From JAFDWR01 sp038216655 (GTDB lineage: Bacteria > Armatimonadota > Fimbriimonadia > Fimbriimonadales > Fimbriimonadaceae), in the NCBI GenBank assembly GCA_038216655.1, contig JBBQPZ010000008.1, positions 1-64,000 on the forward strand: a DNA stretch of 64,000 nucleotides, written 5' to 3'. The notes below the pieces were generated by a model. The model saw only the letters and a program-made list of their open reading frames with translations. It did not search any database and was not told the origin of the DNA. Each line of letters opens with the position of its first letter. Within the stretch, counting starts at the first letter, position 1. A program made the position numbers and the translations under genes. This document shows positions 58,256 through 64,000 of this stretch, piece after piece.

Positions 58256-58672
58256 ATGACCATGAGATCGCTCCTCCGAACCCTGCCGGTTCTTGCCGTC
58301 GTCGCCATCGCCAACGCCGCGGGCGTGCGGTGGACGAATAACTACGCCACCGGTTTGAAGTCGGCGAAGACATCGCACAAGCCGATGATGATCGACTTCC
58401 GCGCCTCCTACTGCGGGCCGTGCAAGGCGATGGATCGCAAGATCTATCCGGACGCCCAGATCACCGGTCTGGCGGGCAAGTTTGTCCCCGTCCAACTCGA
58501 TGTCGAGGCAAAGGAAAACCAGGCGCTCTGGAAGCGGTTCAAGAACGACACCCTGCCGACGATCGTGTTCCTCTCGTCCGACGGCAAGACCGTCCTCGGC
58601 AAGAGCACGGGCTACCTCGACGTTCCGGGGCTGAAGAGCCGAATGGAAGCGGCGTTGAAGTCGGCGAAGTAG
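58256..58672 (+). CDS. Secreted thioredoxin-like protein
   Basis: A 138-residue thioredoxin fold with a signal peptide (LPVLAVVAIANAAGV). The active site CGPC lies in FRASYCGPCKAMDRK, and TLPTIVFLSSDGK contains the cis-proline. It resembles the C-terminal (gamma) domain of DsbD and TlpA-like reductants, so it probably reduces or exchanges disulfides outside the cytoplasm. A strong terminator follows. Confidence 0.87.
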   Translation: MTMRSLLRTLPVLAVVAIANAAGVRWTNNYATGLKSAKTSHKPMMIDFRASYCGPCKAMDRKIYPDAQITGLAGKFVPVQLDVEAKENQALWKRFKNDTLPTIVFLSSDGKTVLGKSTGYLDVPGLKSRMEAALKSAK

Positions 58673-58688
58673 CCTCTTAGAGAAGATG

Positions 58689-58720
58689 GGACCTATACGG
58701 CGTATAGGTCCTATCTTTTC
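58689..58720 (+). terminator. Terminator of the thioredoxin-like gene
   Basis: GGACCTATAC and GTATAGGTCC form a perfect 10-bp stem with a three-base loop, followed by TATCTTTT. It lies 17 bases after the stop codon and just before the convergent peptidase gene, which it may also serve. Confidence 0.85.
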
Positions 58721-58726
58721 ATGCTT

Positions 58727-60820
58727 CTACAACTTCGGGTGCATTCCGAGGTTCTTGACGAGGAACGCCCACATGTCCGCTCGCTCATCAAGCTGCTTCG
58801 CGAGAGGCTTGCCCGCGCCGTGGCCGGCGGAGGTCTCGACGCGGATCAGGACCGGGGCGTTCCCGCTCTGGGCCGCTTGCATCGTTGCCGCGAACTTGAA
58901 GGAGTGCGGCGGGACGACGCGGTCGTCGTGATCGCCGGTGGTGATCAGCGTCGGCGGGTAGTGCGTCCCCTCGTGGATGTTGTGCAGCGGCGAGAACTTG
59001 ATCAGCGTGGCAAAGCCCTCTTCGGTGTCTGGGTTCATGTAGTCGGTCATCCAGCCGGCACCGATCGTGAACTTGTGATAGCGGAGCATGTCCATAACGC
59101 CGACCGCAGGAAGGGCGGCACCCCAGAGGTCTGGCCGCTGAGTGATGACCGCCCCGACGAGAAGGCCGCCGTTGGAGCCGCCCGAGCAGGCGAGCTTTGC
59201 CTTGGACGTGTACTTCTGTTTGATCAGCCACTCGCCACCAGCGATGAAGTCGTCGAAGACGTTCTGCTTGTTCTTGAGACGCCCGGCGTCGTACCAGGCT
59301 CGACCATACTCGCCACCGCCCCGTAGGACCACGACGGCGTAGACGCCGCCCATCTCCATCCACTGCTCGACCGAGGTCGAGAAGTAAGGCGTCGTGTTGA
59401 TATTGAATCCGCCGTACCCGTTCATCAATACCGGGTTCTGGCCATTACGCTTGAGGCCCTTCTTGTAGGAAAGGAACATCGGAATCTTGGTCCCGTCCTT
59501 GCTCGGATAGAACACCTCTTCGGTGTCGTACTGAGACGGATTGAAGGCGACCTTGGGTTGGTAGTAGAGCGAGCTCTGGCGGGTTCTCAAGTCGAACCGG
59601 TAGGTCGCGCCGGGGTTAGTGAATCCGGAGAAGGTGTAGAAGGTCTCCCGATCGGTTCGCAGACCGCCGAATCCTCCGGCGGTGCCAATCCCAGGCAGGG
59701 GCACCACACCCTTGGCCTTTCCGTTCAGGCTAAAGATCCTGACCTGACTGTGGGCGTCCTTTAAATAAGTGGCGAACACGTCGCTCCCGACGATCGAGGC
59801 GCTCTCGAGGGCTTCCTTTGACTCGGGGACGATGACCTTCCAGTTCTTGAAGTCCGGCTTCCGGATGTCGATCGAGACGATCTTGTTTCGTCCGGCACCC
59901 TGGTTCGTGAGCACATAGAAGACCGGCCCGTCGTTGCCGAGCAGGTTGTAATTGCACTCCACCTTGCCGGGAAGCTCCTTGAAAGGGCCCTTGTTGCCGG
60001 TTGGGCGATAGGCGATGTAGTTCCGCGGGCTCGCGCTCTCGCTCGTGCCGAGGATCTCGTACTTGCCGTCCTCGGTCGGGTCAATCTGGAAATACCACTC
60101 CGGCTTCTCGGGGCGCTCGTAGACCAACTTGTCCTTCGATTGATCGGTGCCCAGTTTGTGGAAGAAGACTTTCTGGTCAGTGTTCTTGGCTTGGAGTCCG
60201 ACGCCGTCGGTAGGGGTGTCGTAGCGGCCGTAGAAGAAGCCGGAGCCGTCTTTAGCCCAGCCCGCGCCGCTGAACTTGGCCCACTTCAGAACCTCAGGCA
60301 GCGGCTTGCCGGTCTTGAGATCGAGAATGTGCCACTCCATCCAGTCGGACCCGCCGAAGGAAAGGGCATAGGCCCAATAGCGCCCGTCGTAGCTGGGGGC
60401 TTCGGTATTGACCGAGGCGGTTCCGTCCTTGCGCAGCGTGTTGGGATTCAAGAGGATGCGCTCCTTTTGACCCTCCTTGACATACCAGACCGCCTGATTG
60501 CGAATGCCGTCGAAACGCGTGAAGAAGCTGTAGGGGCCACGCTTGGTCGGGGCGCTTACCCGCTCGTAGACCAAGAGCTTGCCGAGGCGCGCACGAATTG
60601 CCTTCCACTGGGGGATCGCGCGGAGGTAGCCGAAGGTGAGCTTGTTCTCGGCTTGCACCCAGTCCTTCACCTCAGGCGCGTCAACGTCCTCCATCCACCG
60701 ATAGGGGTCGGCGACCTGGGTGCCGAAGTGATCTTCGACCACATCGCCTTTTCGAGCGACCGGGTAGTCGAACTGACCGGGAGTGGCGACGATGCCAAGA
60801 GCGAGAAGCGACGCAAGCAT
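58727..60820 (-). CDS. Prolyl oligopeptidase (S9A)
   Basis: A 697-residue enzyme with a beta-propeller N-half and alpha/beta-hydrolase C-half. The catalytic triad is serine in GGSNGGLLVG, aspartate in TTGDHDDRVVPPHSF, and histidine in AGHGAGKP. It opens GQFDYPVARKGDVVEDHFGTQVADPYRWMEDV, typical of the family. MLASLLALGIVATPGQ looks like a signal peptide, so it cuts proline-containing peptides outside the cytoplasm. Confidence 0.94.
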   Translation of the reverse strand: MLASLLALGIVATPGQFDYPVARKGDVVEDHFGTQVADPYRWMEDVDAPEVKDWVQAENKLTFGYLRAIPQWKAIRARLGKLLVYERVSAPTKRGPYSFFTRFDGIRNQAVWYVKEGQKERILLNPNTLRKDGTASVNTEAPSYDGRYWAYALSFGGSDWMEWHILDLKTGKPLPEVLKWAKFSGAGWAKDGSGFFYGRYDTPTDGVGLQAKNTDQKVFFHKLGTDQSKDKLVYERPEKPEWYFQIDPTEDGKYEILGTSESASPRNYIAYRPTGNKGPFKELPGKVECNYNLLGNDGPVFYVLTNQGAGRNKIVSIDIRKPDFKNWKVIVPESKEALESASIVGSDVFATYLKDAHSQVRIFSLNGKAKGVVPLPGIGTAGGFGGLRTDRETFYTFSGFTNPGATYRFDLRTRQSSLYYQPKVAFNPSQYDTEEVFYPSKDGTKIPMFLSYKKGLKRNGQNPVLMNGYGGFNINTTPYFSTSVEQWMEMGGVYAVVVLRGGGEYGRAWYDAGRLKNKQNVFDDFIAGGEWLIKQKYTSKAKLACSGGSNGGLLVGAVITQRPDLWGAALPAVGVMDMLRYHKFTIGAGWMTDYMNPDTEEGFATLIKFSPLHNIHEGTHYPPTLITTGDHDDRVVPPHSFKFAATMQAAQSGNAPVLIRVETSAGHGAGKPLAKQLDERADMWAFLVKNLGMHPKL

Positions 60821-60878
60821 GACGCTATTCTACGTCCCAGGCCGGAACATTCGCGTCCCAACCCGAGACGTGCGCCGA

Positions 60879-62702
60879 TTAGGCCAAGGCGAGCGCGAGC
60901 TTGTCTTGGTCGACGATGATCTTCCCGGCGCCTCGCGGATCGATGGCGGTCAGACCTACACCCTTCTTTACCCACCCACTGCGGAACGTGTTGGTGCCGG
61001 GCACGGGATAGAATCCCGCGAATCGACCGCCTTCGACGACTTCTCCGTCGAGCCATCCTTCGACGAGCATTGCCTCAAGGATTTCAAGAGCGGAAATCGC
61101 CAGACTCTCGTAATCCTCTCGGAAACCGATCTTGCGTGATTCGAACACGAAGCGATCGATCAGAAGATCAAGCTCGCTCACCGAGTTCAGGGCTGCTATC
61201 ATCGCGCCGTAGGCCAGGTAGTTCGGCAGTGTGACCTGCCCGCGCTTATAGCACTCGATCTTGTGAACGCGGCCTTTCGTGTAAGTCGCCGTTGTCTCCT
61301 TGGCGGCCCCTTCGAGGTTGAGGCGGAACTTGTTATAGTTCTCAACTTCCCACTTGGGCCACTTGCCCGTTATCCAGAGGATGTTGAACTTGACCGCGCG
61401 AATGGTGAACGTCCCCGAACCGGGGAAGCCGAGGTTGTCGCTTGCGAACCCGCCCGAACCCATCCAGACAAAAGCCTGCTCAGGCGCAACCTTAACCCCC
61501 GAGTTCCGGGCGATCTCGGAGCAATACTCTTTGAGCTCGCTGAAGTGGCCGTTGGTGGAGTACCAATAATCAGCAAATCGGATGTGATTGCGGATTCTAG
61601 CGGTCTGGGTTCGTTCGTAGCACTCTTTGAGCCAAGCGGCGTCGGAACCTTCCCGGTCGAGTTCCATGATCGTGAACGCGAGGTTGCGCGCCCCGGTGTG
61701 CGCGAGGGTGAGTCCGGCGGAGAGGATCGGGTCCGCGAATCCCGCCGAGTCGCCGGCGAGGAACCAATTCTCGCCGTAGAGGCGCTCGGAGACAAAGCTC
61801 CAGTCCTTCGTTGCCTGGGTGATATTCTCGCGAGTTGCCTTCGCAACCAGCCTGGAGATGGTGGGTTCGTTGGCGACCGCCTCCGCGTAAAGCTCTTCTG
61901 GCTTCTTGCCCGACTTCTTAACGTACTCCGCGGGCACGACCAAGCCGATGGAAGTTCGGGTGGTGCCAATCGGGATGAACCAGAGCCACCCGCAGGCGAT
62001 ACTCAGAGTTAGAATGCGTGTGCCGCCGACACCAATACGCTCGGCCCAATCGCTGTTCTGCCAGTAGTCATAGACCGCGATGTTTCGCAGAGCGGTGGGA
62101 GAGTCGATTTCGACGCCCATCGCTCGGCGAAGCAGTCCGGAGTTACCGGAAGCATCGATGTACCAGCGGGCTTTGACCTGGGTCTCCCCGCCGAGCGCGG
62201 CCTCGCCAACCGGCTCGGTCGCGGCAACTTCGAATCCGGTGATTCGATCGCCCTCTTTGCCAATCGAGGCGACCTTGACCCCCTCGTAGACGTGGCAACC
62301 GGCCTCCTTGGCGTGATCGAGAAGAATCTTGTCGTAGATGGACCGGTCGACCTGGAAAGCGGTTGCCCGTCGCTGGCCCTGGTACTTGGCGGGTCTGGGC
62401 TCATCCTTAAACTGGGAGATCGCAAGAAAGTCGAGCGCCCAGAGATCGTCCGTGCTGCCCCACTTGTACAAGCCGCCGATCTTGATCGGGAAGTCCGCCG
62501 CTTCGACCTTTTCCCAGACTTCCATCTCATCGAGGATGCTCATCAGATGGGGGATCTGGCTCTCTCCCACGTGATCCCGGGGGAAGATCTCTCGCTCAAA
62601 AAGGGCGATCTTTAGCTCGGGGTTATATTTTCGGAGCAGTGTCCCCAAGGTAGCGGCGGCAGGTCCGCCTCCAATAACTGCAACATCGCATTCTATGGCC
62701 AT
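60879..62702 (-). CDS. Flavin-dependent halogenase family protein
   Basis: A 607-residue FAD enzyme. FAD-binding DVAVIGGGPAAATLGTLL opens it, GWLWFIPIGTTRTSIGL contains the WxWxIP motif that separates halogenases from monooxygenases, and LAGDSAGFADPILSAGLTLA closes the FAD site. The C-terminal 200 residues are extended compared with Trp-halogenases. The enzyme would halogenate an aromatic, pyrrole-like or carrier-bound substrate using FADH2 and chloride. The usual flavin reductase and biosynthetic genes are not nearby. If the catalytic lysine is missing it may be a related oxidoreductase; I could not fix its position. Confidence 0.78.
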   Translation of the reverse strand: MAIECDVAVIGGGPAAATLGTLLRKYNPELKIALFEREIFPRDHVGESQIPHLMSILDEMEVWEKVEAADFPIKIGGLYKWGSTDDLWALDFLAISQFKDEPRPAKYQGQRRATAFQVDRSIYDKILLDHAKEAGCHVYEGVKVASIGKEGDRITGFEVAATEPVGEAALGGETQVKARWYIDASGNSGLLRRAMGVEIDSPTALRNIAVYDYWQNSDWAERIGVGGTRILTLSIACGWLWFIPIGTTRTSIGLVVPAEYVKKSGKKPEELYAEAVANEPTISRLVAKATRENITQATKDWSFVSERLYGENWFLAGDSAGFADPILSAGLTLAHTGARNLAFTIMELDREGSDAAWLKECYERTQTARIRNHIRFADYWYSTNGHFSELKEYCSEIARNSGVKVAPEQAFVWMGSGGFASDNLGFPGSGTFTIRAVKFNILWITGKWPKWEVENYNKFRLNLEGAAKETTATYTKGRVHKIECYKRGQVTLPNYLAYGAMIAALNSVSELDLLIDRFVFESRKIGFREDYESLAISALEILEAMLVEGWLDGEVVEGGRFAGFYPVPGTNTFRSGWVKKGVGLTAIDPRGAGKIIVDQDKLALALA

Positions 62703-62920
62703 TGATATATCTCAGATATTTAAGCATGACCGGGCACGATTTGAACCCGGGTGCAACAATACTACACCAGGTTCCTCCCGGTTACAAGAGCAACTTATTG
62801 CGTTGTTTTCGCGGGATTGTGCATGCCGTATTTGCGTGAACAGGAGATGCAGTAACGAGTTGGTGCAACACCCCTGCGGTTTGACTGAGCCGGGAGTCTC
62901 TGGCTGCCGGGAGAGGAGAA

Positions 62921-63601
62921 TTAGCCGCGATTCAGCGCGGCCTGAACTCCGGCAGCGAGTCCGTCGGCCATTGCATCCTGTCCCGCCGCTCCCGAGATGA
63001 ACTCTTCGTCCTTCGGATTGGTCAGCACGACCATCTCGATCAGCACGACCGGGACGTGGCTATAGATCGAGCCGATCAGAGCTCCGCCGTGCTTAGCTCC
63101 GACGGCGGTGGCCGCGTCGGTCTTGAGACCGTTGTCCCGTAGCTTGCCCTTAAGCGATGCGGCGAGCGCCGCATGGAAGCGGCGGCCATAGTCCGCGCTG
63201 AGCTTGAGCACCATCGCACCCGGGCCGGCGACGCCGTAAGCGGTTCCCTTGACCGCCGGGTAGTAACTGGCGAATCCGCTGCCGTTAGAGGCATCGCAGT
63301 GAAGCCGCACCATGTATACGGCGTGAGCCCGATTGGCCACCTCGGCTCGCTCCTTGTTGGTGACGACCTGCCGCAACGAGTTCTTGGTCATCACGACCGC
63401 GTAGCCGAGGGCTTCGAGTTTCTGCTTCAACCGGAGGGAAACCTGCCAAGCAATCTCCAGCTCCGTAACGTGCTTGCCCCGGGTACCCGCGCCGACCTCC
63501 GAGATGTGACCTGGATCAATGCAGATCACGGTCTTTCCGGACGCAAAGCAGATGCCGACCAGCAGAATGCACCCAATTATCAGTCCCAAAAAGCGTCGCA
63601 T
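62921..63601 (-). CDS. N-acetylmuramoyl-L-alanine amidase (Amidase_3)
   Basis: A 226-residue zinc amidase with a signal peptide (MRRFLGLIIGCILLVGICFA). ICIDPGHISEVGAG has the first zinc histidine, HVTELEIAWQVS the glutamate, VRLHCDASNGSG the second histidine, and VVLIEMVVLTN the catalytic glutamate. It cuts the peptide from the glycan of peptidoglycan in cell separation or remodelling. The start at 63601 is chosen for the signal peptide. It is divergent from the last gene of the window. Confidence 0.92.
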   Translation of the reverse strand: MRRFLGLIIGCILLVGICFASGKTVICIDPGHISEVGAGTRGKHVTELEIAWQVSLRLKQKLEALGYAVVMTKNSLRQVVTNKERAEVANRAHAVYMVRLHCDASNGSGFASYYPAVKGTAYGVAGPGAMVLKLSADYGRRFHAALAASLKGKLRDNGLKTDAATAVGAKHGGALIGSIYSHVPVVLIEMVVLTNPKDEEFISGAAGQDAMADGLAAGVQAALNRG

Positions 63602-63640
63602 CGGTCCCGAGAACTTACCCCCGTTTGTATACTCCGTTCG

Positions 63641-64000
63641 TTGAGGATTCTTCTGTTTGCGCTCGATAATTGGGTCGGCACCGCCCAACTTCCGAGGGCC
63701 CTGACTAAGGCAGGGGCCTCCGTCGCCATCTCTTGCCCGCCGCAAACGTTTCTCTCCCTAACCCGCTTTCGTGATCAATACATTCCGCACGGAATCTCCC
63801 CGAGCATTCGTGGGCCCGTCGCCGAGTTGCGGGCGGCGATCCAGAAGGCCGCTCCCGATTTCATCATAGCGGGTGACGAGGCCGCCCTCGACGTCCTCCA
63901 CGCGCTCGCCCTGGACCCGCGATGGGGCGGCACCGAGGAAGAGGTCGAGTTGATCGAGTTTTCTTGCGGTGATCCAGAGTTCTATCGAACCACCCGCAAC
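63641..64000 (+). CDS. Unknown protein, N-terminal part only (cut by window edge)
   Basis: A TTG at 63641 opens RILLFALDNWVGTAQLPRAL, followed by KAGASVAISCPPQTFLSL, then DFIIAGDEAALDVLHALAL. This is an alpha/beta nucleotide-binding start that resembles the pre-domain of ATP-grasp ligases (a strand, a helix, then a D-E acidic site). Only 120 residues are visible and the catalytic core would be beyond the edge, so the family is a guess. The frame is open throughout with codon use like its neighbours. Confidence 0.6.
   Translation, partial: MRILLFALDNWVGTAQLPRALTKAGASVAISCPPQTFLSLTRFRDQYIPHGISPSIRGPVAELRAAIQKAAPDFIIAGDEAALDVLHALALDPRWGGTEEEVELIEFSCGDPEFYRTTRN

Noticed and set aside
62722..62800. 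tRNA-like stretch GATTTGAACCCGG near 62738
   Set aside because: No T stem, acceptor or anticodon arm can be paired in either orientation. The 218 bases between the halogenase and amidase genes hold no supported feature.

Overview
The window is a 64 kb stretch of a GC-rich, compact bacterial chromosome. The mix of genes fits an Armatimonadota bacterium of the Fimbriimonadia type: a PEP-CTERM protein, futalosine-pathway MqnA, an operon-coded SUF system, S9/S66 peptidases and many small secreted proteins of unknown function. The taxonomy is inference from gene content; no 16S gene is present.

Layout. 1-5562 (minus strand) is a SUF iron-sulfur operon in the order sufC-sufD-unknown-sufS-sufU-membrane protein-sufT, without an adjacent sufB and with a palindromic repeat block between sufS and sufU. 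5655-6782 holds two fold-back repeats around a glycosyltransferase, followed by a methyltransferase and mqnA. 8427-11680 holds small secreted and membrane proteins, an SGNH hydrolase and a DapA-family aldolase. 11867-15057 is the most unusual locus: a Ro60/Rsr (TROVE-vWA) gene preceded on its own strand by three tandem RNAs that I read as bacterial Y RNAs. The RNA next to rsr contains a circularly permuted tRNA-like module. Two separate promoters drive the array. 15124-15475 is a repeat block.

15648-18881 is the conserved khpB-yidC-yidD-rnpA-rpmH cluster, where rnpA lacks an ordinary start codon at its expected N-terminus. 19133-21829 holds a histidine phosphatase, a frameshifted gene and leuC. 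tRNA-Tyr and tRNA-Thr follow. The 3' half of tRNA-Thr is duplicated 3 kb downstream and brackets an island-like segment with a TPR-peroxiredoxin gene and a truncated GNAT gene. 25187-30754 holds a trypsin-like protease, a TolB-propeller protein, chrA and a methyltransferase. 30988-38046 holds a LacI-type promoter/operator region, a PEP-CTERM protein, a large GH13 amylase, an LD-carboxypeptidase and a NAGPA-type glycosidase. 38097-46724 holds mostly small membrane proteins and lipoproteins, plus malic enzyme-PTA and a fatty-acid desaturase.

46760-50200 holds an ABC exporter, a small protein and a flavin disulfide reductase. 50342-54814 is a translationally coupled four-gene unit: egtD, egtB, an ABC ATPase and a fused binding protein-permease, read as ergothioneine synthesis plus betaine/ergothioneine transport. 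54821-64000 holds a VanX-type dipeptidase, an Ig-like lipoprotein, cysS, a thioredoxin-like protein, a prolyl oligopeptidase, a flavin-dependent halogenase, a cell-wall amidase and the start of an unknown gene cut by the window edge.

Intergenic DNA carries an unusual number of long inverted repeats built from short tandem words (1201-1659, 5655-5859, 6659-6782, 15124-15475, 58119-58236).
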